Assembly: GCF_038396765.1 (NCBI RefSeq)
Contig: NZ_CP150096.1
Location: 353,501 to 417,500, forward strand
Source: Chitinophaga caseinilytica
Lineage (GTDB): Bacteria > Bacteroidota > Bacteroidia > Chitinophagales > Chitinophagaceae
DNA: 64,000 bases
Reading direction: 5' to 3'
The notes beneath the pieces are model-generated. The model did no database searches, was not told where the DNA came from, and worked only from the letters and a program-made list of their open reading frames with translations. Each line of letters starts with the position of its first letter. Position 1 is the first letter of the stretch. Below are positions 17,909 to 27,161 of the stretch, one piece after another. Made by a program: the position numbers and the translations under genes.

Positions 17909-19258
17909 TCATACAGCTCGCCGTACCGGGCTTCCATATACCTGCGACGCTTTATTGGCCTTCTCCAGGCGCTGACGACAGGTTTCGTATTTATCCCTGC
18001 CCGCAGGCGATCCCCCTTTCGCTTCCGGTTTTTCTTCGGGAGAATTTTCCTGCAGGGAAATGAAGGGGTATACTACCATTTTGTTACTGATCATTTCAGA
18101 CAACATCGCTTCCAGGGTCAATTCCGGATTGAACGCCTCATCGAGAATGGCCTGGAATGCGGAATGATAGATCACTATGAAACGGGAACCGGTCACCTGG
18201 TCTGTCCAGAAACCGTCATCGGCAAGCGGGAGCACCTGCGAAAAACCGTTGATGCTTCCACAAAGCAACCCGCCTCCGTACTGATATGCCCGGATCACCT
18301 GACGAACGAAAGTATGTGCCGAGTAAGCGGGCGTGAAACGATGATCGTCGTAGCAAACCACGATTACGTCCTCTTCCTTTTCCACAGCCATCCTTACGAT
18401 ACTGCAAAGCCGGCCCCAATCTGCGGTATTATCGCACGCTGACCATTCGTGTGTTGCGATGGTGAATTCCCTCCGCCCTTCGAATTCCTTCAAAATCTGC
18501 CCCTCCTTATCTGCCGCTCCAGGAGTTGACAGGATGTATACCGGCAGCACAACCGTTGCCAGATCTATCGTTCCGGCCACCTCCGGCTGCACGGCCGCAT
18601 TCCTGAAAAAACCGGCCACCGTATCCAGGATATTAACTTTCGCGATGGCATTCACATAGAGCTCGTCTACCCGCCCGGGCGTATCGTTCCTCGATGTAAC
18701 GTCCGAATACCCGAATGATTGCTGGACCGACACAAACGGCGCGATAAAGAATTTGGCATCTGTTAGCCGGGAAATAAACAGATCGGCCACATTTCCGGTG
18801 CCGAAATCTGCTTCGAGAATTTGCGGGATGAATTTCCGGAAAACGACGACAAACTGAAAGCCGGTGAACTTCTCCACCCAAAACAAGTTATCCGAAGCAT
18901 GAAAAGCATTCTCGAACCAGCTCGGCCCGCCGACCAGGATATCCGCCTGCCGTTCCCTTGCTTCTATGATACAGGTATGCAGCAGTTCCGGCGAATAGTT
19001 TTCGGTAAACAAGTGATCGTCTTCACAAATCAGCACATATTCCGATGCCTGTTCCGCCCGGCTGGAAAGGATTTCGAGGATCGTATCCCAAAGTCCGACG
19101 GCGCCGGAAGCGTGTTCCCGGGCTTCTACGATAACGGGGGTAAACTCCGGCTTGCCTGCGAATTGCGCCAATGCGTGTTGCCGGCGGTCGTCTCTTTTCT
19201 TCAGGTTGATGATGAAAGCGGGAATTGGGGGAAACGGGGTTTTCACGTCCTGGTTCAT
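17909..19258 (-). CDS. Tandem GT25-like glycosyltransferase of the peptide-export operon
   Basis: 449 residues made of two similar halves (about 10-215 and 235-420). Each opens with a strand (IPAFIINLKKRDDR; LPVYILSTPGAAD), then a metal/nucleotide-type acidic motif (ICEDDHLFTENYS; VCYDDHRFTPAYS), then a matching aromatic block (WVEKFTGFQFVVVFR; WTDQVTGSRFIVIYH). This is the pattern of family 25 (LgtB-like) glycosyltransferases, present twice. The C-tail is charged. No membrane segment. Its ATG overlaps the HlyD stop codon (ATGA), so it is translated with the exporter. It may glycosylate the exported six-cysteine peptides; the acceptor is inferred from position only. Confidence 0.72.
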   Translation of the reverse strand: MNQDVKTPFPPIPAFIINLKKRDDRRQHALAQFAGKPEFTPVIVEAREHASGAVGLWDTILEILSSRAEQASEYVLICEDDHLFTENYSPELLHTCIIEARERQADILVGGPSWFENAFHASDNLFWVEKFTGFQFVVVFRKFIPQILEADFGTGNVADLFISRLTDAKFFIAPFVSVQQSFGYSDVTSRNDTPGRVDELYVNAIAKVNILDTVAGFFRNAAVQPEVAGTIDLATVVLPVYILSTPGAADKEGQILKEFEGRREFTIATHEWSACDNTADWGRLCSIVRMAVEKEEDVIVVCYDDHRFTPAYSAHTFVRQVIRAYQYGGGLLCGSINGFSQVLPLADDGFWTDQVTGSRFIVIYHSAFQAILDEAFNPELTLEAMLSEMISNKMVVYPFISLQENSPEEKPEAKGGSPAGRDKYETCRQRLEKANKASQVYGSPVRRAV

Positions 19259-20628
19259 TGCATTGAATTAAATGATTTGGTGAAATTATCGGCGAATCTT
19301 TCCAGCAACCTCAAGTTGCGGGTAATGATCCTTGCTTTGACCCTGAGGCCGTTTTTATAGGGCAGTTGCTGATTCCGGTTGGTCAGCAATCCCTGTTCCA
19401 GCCGTATACTGGCAAGAAACCCACTGTCTGACGGCACGCTTGAAATATAGGAAACCCTCCCGGGCACATGTCCGAATTCATGAAAGGGATAGGCCTGGAA
19501 TTGCAACAACACCTGCATGCCGGTATCGATCTTGCCGAAATTCTCCTGCGCCAGATTCACTTCGATGTATTGCGTATTTCCGGCAGGACTAACATACCCC
19601 AATACTTTCCCCTGTGTCACATATTGGTTTTCCTGTAGCGGCATTACAAACGCGATTTCGCCTTCAACCGGCGCGATGATAGTGTACCGCTTCCGCCAAT
19701 CTTCGATCTTGCTGCCCAGCACTTCCAGCAAATGCAGGTACGCGCTTGCGTTCCGTTCCAAATCCTGGGCAAGCGCATCCACCTCCTGTCGTTTTTCACT
19801 AAGCCGTGTTTCGGCCGACAGTATAGACAGATCGTACTGATTAGCGGCGATTTCTTTGGAGAGATAATTGCTGTGATGATTCCTGAATTCATCGTTGGAA
19901 GTAACTTTTTCCTTCAGCAGTTTTTCCTGTACCTGATATCTTTCCCGGGCGATGGTGAGGTCTTGTTGTGAAATGAGCTGCTGTTTCCGGATGGTAGCCA
20001 GCTCCAGCTGCAATCTTTCCATATCTCTTTTGAGGACGGCATTCTTCCGCATATAGAAACCCTCGTTCAGGTATCCCCTATACTGTTGAACGGTCTGCAT
20101 CAGTTCCCGATAATTCTGTTGCAGTTCGCCGAGATGCTCCATGCCAGTGGGGATCGCACGCAGCGAAGATTCCCCGTTCCCGGCCATTGCCAGTTCCGTG
20201 CTCTTTTGGACGATTTCCCGCAACCGCAGCACAGTGGCATGATCTGCCGTGGATTGCAGCCAGGCGATGGTGGCGCCCGCCGGTACCCGGCTGTTGTTTT
20301 GCGCAAACAGCCGGATGATCCGTCCGCTTTCGTAGGGCAGTAGTTCTTTCGGTGCATTGTAAGCGGTCAACGTTCCGCTGGCGTCGATGATATCCGGATA
20401 CCGGATGAACCATGCAGTAACGAGGATCGCGGCCAGGATACCAGTGTAAAACCACAGGGCGCGCCTTTCCATCCATCCCGGCTTGCTGGAAAAAATCTCC
20501 TCCATGGCGTCTGATCGCATGAACTTATGGGGCACTTGGGGTGAAACGGCGATCTGCTCCGGACCAGGAACGATGGGCTCCTGGCCGGTATCTTTTTCGG
20601 TGGCGGATGGATGGGGTTGCGTATTCAT
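19255..20628 (-). CDS. HlyD-family adaptor of the C39 exporter
   Basis: 457-residue periplasmic adaptor linking the ABC transporter to the outer membrane. Cytoplasmic N-tail of about 55 residues, one membrane segment at about 58-78 (LWFYTGILAAILVTAWFI), lipoyl/barrel half at about 90-130, a long coiled coil at about 140-320, then the second lipoyl half (IIAPVEGEIAF) and beta barrel. Its ATG overlaps the transporter stop by one base (TAATG). There is no TolC gene in this operon, so a shared outer-membrane channel is needed. Confidence 0.92.
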   Translation of the reverse strand: MNTQPHPSATEKDTGQEPIVPGPEQIAVSPQVPHKFMRSDAMEEIFSSKPGWMERRALWFYTGILAAILVTAWFIRYPDIIDASGTLTAYNAPKELLPYESGRIIRLFAQNNSRVPAGATIAWLQSTADHATVLRLREIVQKSTELAMAGNGESSLRAIPTGMEHLGELQQNYRELMQTVQQYRGYLNEGFYMRKNAVLKRDMERLQLELATIRKQQLISQQDLTIARERYQVQEKLLKEKVTSNDEFRNHHSNYLSKEIAANQYDLSILSAETRLSEKRQEVDALAQDLERNASAYLHLLEVLGSKIEDWRKRYTIIAPVEGEIAFVMPLQENQYVTQGKVLGYVSPAGNTQYIEVNLAQENFGKIDTGMQVLLQFQAYPFHEFGHVPGRVSYISSVPSDSGFLASIRLEQGLLTNRNQQLPYKNGLRVKARIITRNLRLLERFADNFTKSFNSMQ

Positions 20629-22814
20629 TACCTGGCAAGTTCCAGCTGGTTTTTCACCAGCTCATAATAGTGATTTTTCAATTCGATCAGTTCGAAGTGG
20701 GTTCCCTCTTCAATGATCTTTCCTTGTTTCAGTACGATGATCTTATCTGCATTCTTCACCGTGCTCAGCCTGTGGGCCACGACCAACACCGTTCGCCCCC
20801 TGAAAAACCGGTCGAGGTTTTCCACGATCGTTTTTTCGTTGTTGGCGTCGAGCGCGTTGGTAGCTTCGTCGAAGAAAAGGAAAGCCGGATCCTTGTACAC
20901 CGCCCGGGCGATGAACAGCCGCTGCCGCTGCCCCTGGCTCATCCCCACGCCTTCCGCGCCCAGTTTTGTATTAAAACCATTCGGCAGCGATTCGATAAAG
21001 GGAAGGATATTGGAAACCCGGCAGCTGTATGCCAGCCGCTCCTCGTCAATCACTTCTTCTCCCAACGCGATATTCCGGGCGATGGTATCATTAAAGATGA
21101 AACTGTCCTGCAACACGGCGCCGCACTGCCGCCGCCAGAAGGCTGGACTGATATTCTGCAGATCATGGTTCCCTATGGTAATATTGCCCTGGTATTCCTG
21201 GTAAATCCGCAACAGGAGCTTGATGATCGTGGTTTTGCCGGAGCCGCTGTCTCCCACGATGGCAGTAACTTTCCCCTGCGGGATTTCCAGTGAAACATTG
21301 TTCAGCACAACAGGGTTGCCGGCGCCGGGGTAGGTAAAATTCACATGCTGCAACCGGATCTGGCAAGGTACGGGTAGTTGCGTGACGAACGATTTGCCGT
21401 CCGGTTCCTCATCATCGAGCAAATTGATTTCGTTCAACCGCTCCAGGCTGATTTTCGCATCCTGGTATTGCTGGAACAAACCTACGAATTGCTGCACCGG
21501 TGCGCTCAGTTGCCCGAGTATATATTGAATGGAAAGCATGGCCCCGAAAGTTAGCTGCCCGTCTACCACCAGTTTGGCGACACTGAAAGTGAGCAGGATG
21601 TCTTTGCTTTGATTGATCAGCAATGCCCCGGCCGACTGCAGCTGGTTGTACCCGAGGTTCCTGAAGTTGAGCCGGAACATTTTCGATTGTATGTTTTCCC
21701 ACTCCCACCGCTTCAGCTGTTCCGCATTTCCCAGCCTGATTTCCTGTACGCCCTGGATCATTTCGAGTGAAGCGGATTTCTCCCGGGCCGAAGCGGCGAA
21801 CTGTTCTTCGTTGATCTTCCTGCGCAACTTCATGAACAGCCTTATCCACGTGAAATACAAGACACTGCCGATGAGGAAAATGACGAAAAGACCAGGGCTG
21901 TACAGCATCAGGATGGCTGCATAAATAACAAAGGAGATGAGCGAAAAAATGGTATTGATGGTCTGCCCGGTGAGAAAGGCCTGGATCTGCCGGTTATCGC
22001 TGAGCCGCTGTAGCGTATCTCCCGTTTGCCGGGTATCGAAATAGGAAAGCGGAAGCCGGTTCAGCTTGATCCAGAAATCGGACAGCAGCGCGATATTGAT
22101 CCTGCCTGTGACGCGCAACTGCAACCGGTTCCGGATGAAATTGATCAACGTGGTGCTGAACACGAGCATGAGCTGCGCGATGAGAACGAGCGTGATATAA
22201 TTGAGGTTATTTGCATTGATACCATTGTCTACCATGCTTTGTGAAAGGAAAGGCATGACGGTTTGCAATATCAATCCAATCCCCAGCGAAATGAATATCT
22301 GGATGAGCGGGCCGCGAGCACCTCTCAGGTAATTGAACAGGAATCCCCAATTCAGTTTATGTTCCTTCTCGTCTTCCGCCTGGAAGAATTCAGGTTTCGG
22401 CTCGAGCAACAATGCGGTGCCAACAGACCGGTCGTCTGCATTGATGTTGGTCGTCCATCTACGCATGAACTCCTCTTTCTTATAGGAGATGATACCGCTG
22501 GCAGGGTCCGCGATCTTCACGTTTCTTTTTCCCGCATCGATCATAACTACGAAATGATTATGGTTCCAATGCAGGATGGCGGGAACGGGAACCTGTTGCA
22601 ATTTCTCATAATCGATTTGCACACCGCGGGTACGGAATCCCATTTTTTCGGCGGATTCGCCGATGCTAAGCATGGAGACGCCTTGCTTACCAAGCCCTGT
22701 CTGGCGGCGGATTGTATCAACATTGTAATGCTTCCCATGCGAACGTGCCACCATCCGCAAACAGGTGGGGCCACAATCCATCGCATTCAATTGACGATAA
22801 AAATGAAAAGACAT
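20628..22814 (-). CDS. Peptidase-C39 ABC transporter (GG-leader peptide exporter)
   Basis: 728-residue exporter that cuts the leader after a double glycine and pumps out the core peptide. The C39 peptidase domain (about 1-135) has catalytic Cys14 in AMDCGPTCLRMV, His in WNHNHFVVMI and Asp in IADPASG. Six membrane helices at about 165-440 follow, then the ATPase: Walker A GDSGSGKTTII, signature MSQGQRQRLFIARA, Walker B FLFFDEATNALD, switch His in VAHRLS. The two double-glycine peptides at 24996 and 25434 are the obvious substrates. It is first in the minus-strand operon, divergent from the redox and peptide genes. Confidence 0.95.
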   Translation of the reverse strand: MSFHFYRQLNAMDCGPTCLRMVARSHGKHYNVDTIRRQTGLGKQGVSMLSIGESAEKMGFRTRGVQIDYEKLQQVPVPAILHWNHNHFVVMIDAGKRNVKIADPASGIISYKKEEFMRRWTTNINADDRSVGTALLLEPKPEFFQAEDEKEHKLNWGFLFNYLRGARGPLIQIFISLGIGLILQTVMPFLSQSMVDNGINANNLNYITLVLIAQLMLVFSTTLINFIRNRLQLRVTGRINIALLSDFWIKLNRLPLSYFDTRQTGDTLQRLSDNRQIQAFLTGQTINTIFSLISFVIYAAILMLYSPGLFVIFLIGSVLYFTWIRLFMKLRRKINEEQFAASAREKSASLEMIQGVQEIRLGNAEQLKRWEWENIQSKMFRLNFRNLGYNQLQSAGALLINQSKDILLTFSVAKLVVDGQLTFGAMLSIQYILGQLSAPVQQFVGLFQQYQDAKISLERLNEINLLDDEEPDGKSFVTQLPVPCQIRLQHVNFTYPGAGNPVVLNNVSLEIPQGKVTAIVGDSGSGKTTIIKLLLRIYQEYQGNITIGNHDLQNISPAFWRRQCGAVLQDSFIFNDTIARNIALGEEVIDEERLAYSCRVSNILPFIESLPNGFNTKLGAEGVGMSQGQRQRLFIARAVYKDPAFLFFDEATNALDANNEKTIVENLDRFFRGRTVLVVAHRLSTVKNADKIIVLKQGKIIEEGTHFELIELKNHYYELVKNQLELAR

Positions 22815-22942
22815 GAAACTGGGAAAATAGGATTTCGAGATCGGGTTAAATAAACATTTCGTTGATATTAAAGTTAATGCTTTCGAAAAATAATCGGAAC
22901 GATTTTTTTTATTTTTTTCTTCACTTTAAAAAACTAAATGCA

Positions 22943-22950
22943 TATATTTG
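22943..22950 (+). promoter_or_regulatory. -7 box in the divergent control region of the peptide cluster
   Basis: TATATTTG is a perfect TAnnTTTG match pointing toward the VKOR gene, leaving a leader of about 230 bases. No good TTG is at the -33 position. The 22815-23189 region between the divergent operons is A/T-rich. It also holds a nine-base inverted repeat (22992-23000 with 23029-23037) inside the predicted leader. No clear minus-strand box for the exporter operon was found. Confidence 0.4.
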
Positions 22951-23189
22951 AAATGTGTGAAAAACGAATAGAACGCGACTAAGGCAAAAAACTGAAAATT
23001 CCCGCGTCCCTTGCCCCCCGTGAATTGCAATTTTCAGGTTAACCTTTGAAACCCGATAAACCCGAATTTGAAATAATTAACATTTAATGTAACCCGATTT
23101 CCCAACGCCACGTGTTATGGTAATGTAAATGCGAAACCACCGTTTCGGAATGCACCGATCCCATGCATGGCATTTGACACAATTGCATT

Positions 23190-24815
23190 ATGTTCCGGAA
23201 ACTATCTGAACCCACGCCCAACGGGCCAATGGCAGCGCATGCCCTATGCTCGCTATTGGATGTCCCGGTAACGGCCTCCACGCTGAAACGTGAAACGGAA
23301 GACCATCCTTCCTATCCCAGCCTCCTCAGTATCAGTGAAGTATTGACGATGCATGGCGTAGAAAACATTTGTGCCAGCTTCCCCCAGGAACAACTGGCAG
23401 ACATACCGCCTCCGTACATCGCACAGATCAAAGACGAAAAACATCCCGGCGATTATTTCACCGTCGTAAAATCCTGCAACAACCGGCAAGTAATTTACCT
23501 GGACCCACACAGCGGAAAATGGGTTACCGTGCAGGCAAACCGCTTCACCCGCCTGTTCACTGGAGTAATACTGCTGGCCGAAGCCTTGCCGAATGCCGGA
23601 GAAGCGCAATACAACCTGAAACGGCGCGAAGAACGCTGGAACAGCATAAAGACTTACCTGCCCGCCATCGCTCTCACGCTCATCACCATTGCCGTGGCTG
23701 CCCGTGCCGCTGTGCAATTGGGAACAGGCGCCTTATTGCCCGTTATGTTCACACTGCTATCGTTGCTGGGCTGCGGCGTCGGCACCATCCTCATGTGGTT
23801 CGATCTCGACCGCTTCAACCCCGCCGTACAACAGTTCTGCCGCCGGAGCAATAAGGTGAACTGCAATGCCGTACTGCAATCGGATCGTGCCCGGTTCGCC
23901 GGATTTTCATGGAGCGAAATCGGCATCTCCTATTTTTCCGGTCAGTTACTTTTCCTGCTGACGCAGGGAATTTCTTCTCTCCCGGTGATCGCCGCAGCCG
24001 GCTGGATCAGCCTCGCTGCCCTGCCTTACGTATTTTACTCGATCTTTGTACAGGCGCGTGTTCTCAAGCAATGGTGCCTCCTGTGCCTGATGGTCCAGGG
24101 CATTCTCCTTGCGCAGGGAGCGGCGGCACTCACGCTGATCCTGCCGGTAAACACCATGCCTCCAATGCTGCCGATGGGCATCCTGGCAGCTTTCACGGCG
24201 TCCGCGTTCTTATTGGTACAGCTCGTCAAACCCATGCTGAAACAAAACAAACAATACCGGCATGTAAGAAGGCAATATACAAGGCTCCGGTTCCAGCCCG
24301 AAGTGTTCCAGTCTATATTGCAACGGCAACGGCAGGTAACGCATGACCCCGCCGGCCTCGGCCTCGTCATGGGTAATCCGGAAGCAAAACATACGGTGGT
24401 GAAAGTATGCAATCCGTATTGCGGCCCTTGCGCAACGGCACATGTGCCACTACATGAATTGGCGGAGCTGAACGAAAACGTCAACATACGGATCATTTTC
24501 ACAACTTCCGAAAACCCTGAAGATCCGCGCCGCTTACCGGTTAGTCATCTTATGGCCATCGCCGAAGAATATGACCCCGCCACCACCAAATCTGCGCTGG
24601 ATAGCTGGTATACCGCGAAAGAAAAAGATTACGCGGCCTTTGCCGCCAGGTTCCCCGTAAAGGCCGACCTCCAGCAGAAAAACACGAAGATCGCCGCTAT
24701 GGCGGAATGGTGCACAAAAGTCGGCATAGAACACACACCCACACTTTTCGTCGATAATTACGAACTACCTGAATCCTATTCCGTACATGATTTACGCAAT
24801 TTCCTGACAACATAA
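23190..24815 (+). CDS. C39-like / VKOR / thioredoxin-like fusion (disulfide-forming enzyme)
   Basis: 541 residues. The N-terminus (about 1-135) resembles a C39 peptidase domain (DHPSYPSLLSISEVL, HPGDYFTVVK) without the QxDC catalytic motif, so it probably binds rather than cuts. Four to five membrane helices form a VKOR domain with loop cysteines Cys217 and Cys225 and the quinone-side CxxC Cys296/Cys299 (QWCLLCLM). The C-terminal periplasmic DsbA/thioredoxin domain has Cys411/Cys414 (NPYCGPC) and cis-Pro in EHTPTLFVDN. VKOR fusions make disulfides using quinone. Placed just before two six-cysteine peptides, it probably oxidises them, with the C39-like part possibly holding the precursor. Confidence 0.88.
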   Translation: MFRKLSEPTPNGPMAAHALCSLLDVPVTASTLKRETEDHPSYPSLLSISEVLTMHGVENICASFPQEQLADIPPPYIAQIKDEKHPGDYFTVVKSCNNRQVIYLDPHSGKWVTVQANRFTRLFTGVILLAEALPNAGEAQYNLKRREERWNSIKTYLPAIALTLITIAVAARAAVQLGTGALLPVMFTLLSLLGCGVGTILMWFDLDRFNPAVQQFCRRSNKVNCNAVLQSDRARFAGFSWSEIGISYFSGQLLFLLTQGISSLPVIAAAGWISLAALPYVFYSIFVQARVLKQWCLLCLMVQGILLAQGAAALTLILPVNTMPPMLPMGILAAFTASAFLLVQLVKPMLKQNKQYRHVRRQYTRLRFQPEVFQSILQRQRQVTHDPAGLGLVMGNPEAKHTVVKVCNPYCGPCATAHVPLHELAELNENVNIRIIFTTSENPEDPRRLPVSHLMAIAEEYDPATTKSALDSWYTAKEKDYAAFAARFPVKADLQQKNTKIAAMAEWCTKVGIEHTPTLFVDNYELPESYSVHDLRNFLTT

Positions 24816-24995
24816 CATTTAAAAATCCTCCACATCACCCTTTCGCGATCCGCTAACCTCGCGATACCGGGCGAGTTGTGCGAAAAATAACTGGTAATCC
24901 GCCAGCAGTGCGCGCCTGCCGGAAGAGGACCATCATGGCCGCAGGCCGACATGTAAAAACGGCCGCACATTTTTTTAACCCTTTTATTTTTTACC

Positions 24996-25256
24996 ATGAA
25001 AAAACTCCAATTAAAAGCCCTTGAACTGGGAGCCCGGGAATTGCTTTCCCGCGAACAATTAAAGAACGTTCTCGGCGGAAATGGATCAGGATCCGACGAT
25101 TCCGGCGGGTCTGCCGGCGCCAAATGCACCGCGAAATGCGGCGACTCTTCCGTGTCCATTACATGCAAAGGCAGCTGTTCCGCGACAGATAACGTTGGCG
25201 TTGAATGCACCGAAGGAAGCACCACAACCAGCAAATCTTGCATGGGCGCAAGCTGA
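24996..25256 (+). CDS. GG-leader six-cysteine peptide precursor 1
   Basis: 86 residues. Leader MKKLQLKALELGARELLSRE continues to a double glycine in NVLGGNGSG, the leader type common in Bacteroidota RiPP precursors. Cleavage after GG leaves a core of about 57 residues rich in Gly/Ser/Thr with six Cys spaced C-x3-C-x8-C-x3-C-x9-C-x10-C. The pairs CTAKC and CKGSC each match an equivalent in precursor 2. No modification enzyme of the lanthipeptide or radical SAM type is nearby; disulfides and possibly sugars are the likely modifications. The function of the mature peptide (toxin, signal or surface protein) is unknown. Confidence 0.82.
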   Translation: MKKLQLKALELGARELLSREQLKNVLGGNGSGSDDSGGSAGAKCTAKCGDSSVSITCKGSCSATDNVGVECTEGSTTTSKSCMGAS

Positions 25257-25289
25257 TCCCGATAATTTCACCCTTATTCATTCCTTACG

Positions 25290-25392
25290 ATGAATAGCCC
25301 CAATTGGCAGCCCTACAGCCAGAACTAAGGAACTGCTCAACAGGGAACAATTGAAATCCCTGCATGGCAGAAACGGCTCAGGCTGCCAGTAA
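25290..25392 (+). pseudogene. Decayed third GG-leader precursor
   Basis: From ATG 25290 the sequence reads, with two one-base frame corrections, a leader like the two intact copies: PQLAALQPEL, then KELLNREQLKSLHGRNGSGC and a stop at 25390-25392. In the starting frame a stop is met after 12 codons. The double glycine has become Gly-Arg and only a stub of core remains. It is therefore a dead remnant of a third copy lying between the intact ones. Confidence 0.65.
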
Positions 25393-25433
25393 CACTTCAA
25401 TTCAACTTCTTTTTTAACCCGATTACTTACATT

Positions 25434-25688
25434 ATGAAAAAACTACAATTAAAAGCACTCGATTTAGGCGCAAAAGAAATCCTCTCCAGAGAACAACTGA
25501 GAAATGTTCTGGGCGGCAATGGCAGCGATGGCGGATCCGACGCCGGATCTTTCTCCACCTGTTCCACTACCTGCACCGGCTCGAAGGACATTAAGATCGA
25601 CAATTGCAAAGGTACCTGCTCAGCTTATGCCAATTCAAGCGTAACCTGCTCGGACCCCGACAAAACGGTGAACTGCCCCGTGCTGTAA
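25434..25688 (+). CDS. GG-leader six-cysteine peptide precursor 2
   Basis: 84 residues. The leader is almost identical to precursor 1 (MKKLQLKALDLGAKEILSRE, then NVLGGNGSD). The core of about 55 residues has six Cys with spacing C-x3-C-x10-C-x3-C-x9-C-x8-C; CKGTC matches CKGSC of precursor 1. Away from the cysteines and small residues the cores differ strongly, as expected for paralogous secreted peptides whose cores diversify while the leader stays fixed. A 10-pair hairpin follows the stop codon at 25722-25747. Confidence 0.82.
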   Translation: MKKLQLKALDLGAKEILSREQLRNVLGGNGSDGGSDAGSFSTCSTTCTGSKDIKIDNCKGTCSAYANSSVTCSDPDKTVNCPVL

Positions 25689-25721
25689 TACCCGCATCGA
25701 GATTCATCAATACTGAAAGCT

Positions 25722-25747
25722 GCCTGGCCGGAATCAACCGGCCGGGC
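25722..25747 (+). other. GC-rich hairpin after precursor 2
   Basis: GCCTGGCCGG (25722-25731) pairs with 25738-25747 (one T-G pair) around AATCAA. There is no T run after it, so it is not a standard terminator; it may protect the peptide mRNA 3' end or reduce read-through into the thioredoxin gene. Confidence 0.4.
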
Positions 25748-25820
25748 GGCCTTTACAAATCGCATCGCCATTTTTTAACTTTTCGTTGTCACCAAAAGTC
25801 AATAATTTAAATACAAAAAG

Positions 25821-27161
25821 ATGGTCAAGCCCTGTTTGCTGTTATTGCTTTTCCCTATCACATTAACCCTGTCAGCCCAGGACCTTCCCGTCCAACCCAC
25901 TAAGCTGCTGGCATTCGAAAATGGTGTACCGGGAAGAAAAGGTATCATGAAACGGGAATTCCTCACCGAGCAACTCTCCGGCGATAGCGGCTTCGTTAAT
26001 ATGCCGGATTGCGAACATCATACTATCCGGCGTTTCCATCTAAAAAAAGACCAGGACGTTTTCGAAAGATACGCACAGGGAAAAATCGAGCCTTCCCGCT
26101 TCCTGCAATTCATCCAGCAATACCAAATCGATACGAACCTCCTTTCCCGATCGCCCCAACCCGCCAATAGTTTCCATGCTTTCGTAGGATTGGACAGCCG
26201 GGGACGGAAGATAGTGATAGTAGATGTCAACCAGGACCGCAATTTCGGCAACGACAGCACCTGGCTTTTCGACACGAGCTATTTCGGGAAACCAGATAAA
26301 GATTGTCCGCCCCTCCCCGAAATTGCGCTTCCCGGCCCGAACGGCCCCGCCAAGATCAAGCTCAATCCTTACCAGGCGTATTTCGGAAAAGACGGATATA
26401 GCACGCCCGAAGACAGGCTGCTCGAACTGGTAATTTCAGTTGACGCTTATTGGATCGCCAGCCTGGAAGCCGGCGGGAAGAAACAGAAAATCTTTGCGTG
26501 GGACCAGGGTATCAACTTGCTGCAAGATCCCCGATCAAAAAATATCGTACTGAAGCTGGAAGAAGATAGTACCAGCAAGTATGTTTACCGTAAAGGTGAA
26601 AAAATCAAAACAGGAAATGCAGTGCTTGCCTGGACCGACACTTCGGCGTCCGTACTCCGGCAATACCCGGTAATCGCCTTCCGGCAAGTAAGCAGTACGC
26701 AACATTTCGAAGCGGATAAAGGAAGCTATGTGCCGGATTTTGAAACGAAAGATCTCATTACCGGCAAAACCGTTTCGATCTCCGGCTTCAAGGGGAAATA
26801 CGTAATCCTCGACTTTTGGGGCACATGGTGCAACCCATGCGTGGCCATGATCCCGGAAATGCGCACCGAACACGAGCAGCTGAAAGGCAAACCCGTGGTA
26901 TTTATCAGCGTGGCACTGGACCGTACCGCCGACGAAAAAAAATTGCGCCGGTTGATCGATACAGAAAAAATGGACTGGGTCCAACTATGGCAGAAATGGG
27001 AAAATAAATCGGAAGATGACAGCCTCACGAAACTGTTTAAAGTAATCGTTTTCCCCACATCCATTCTTATTAGTCCATCAGGTGAAATCCTCCACAGGGG
27101 AACTGCCGCAGACGGTTTCCAGAAAACGGTCGAAATCTTAAAAACCAGGCTGAAAGGTTAA
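25821..27161 (+). CDS. Secreted TlpA-like thioredoxin-fold protein
   Basis: 446 residues with a signal peptide (about 1-19, ending TLSAQ). The first 290 residues are a domain I do not recognise. The last 140 form a TlpA/ResA-type thioredoxin domain with redox pair Cys337/Cys340 in FWGTWCNPCVAMIPEM and cis-Pro in IVFPTSI. TlpA-type proteins usually reduce or rearrange disulfides in the periplasm, so it could complement the oxidising VKOR fusion by correcting mispaired cysteines in the peptides. That role is inferred from position. Confidence 0.85.
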   Translation: MVKPCLLLLLFPITLTLSAQDLPVQPTKLLAFENGVPGRKGIMKREFLTEQLSGDSGFVNMPDCEHHTIRRFHLKKDQDVFERYAQGKIEPSRFLQFIQQYQIDTNLLSRSPQPANSFHAFVGLDSRGRKIVIVDVNQDRNFGNDSTWLFDTSYFGKPDKDCPPLPEIALPGPNGPAKIKLNPYQAYFGKDGYSTPEDRLLELVISVDAYWIASLEAGGKKQKIFAWDQGINLLQDPRSKNIVLKLEEDSTSKYVYRKGEKIKTGNAVLAWTDTSASVLRQYPVIAFRQVSSTQHFEADKGSYVPDFETKDLITGKTVSISGFKGKYVILDFWGTWCNPCVAMIPEMRTEHEQLKGKPVVFISVALDRTADEKKLRRLIDTEKMDWVQLWQKWENKSEDDSLTKLFKVIVFPTSILISPSGEILHRGTAADGFQKTVEILKTRLKG

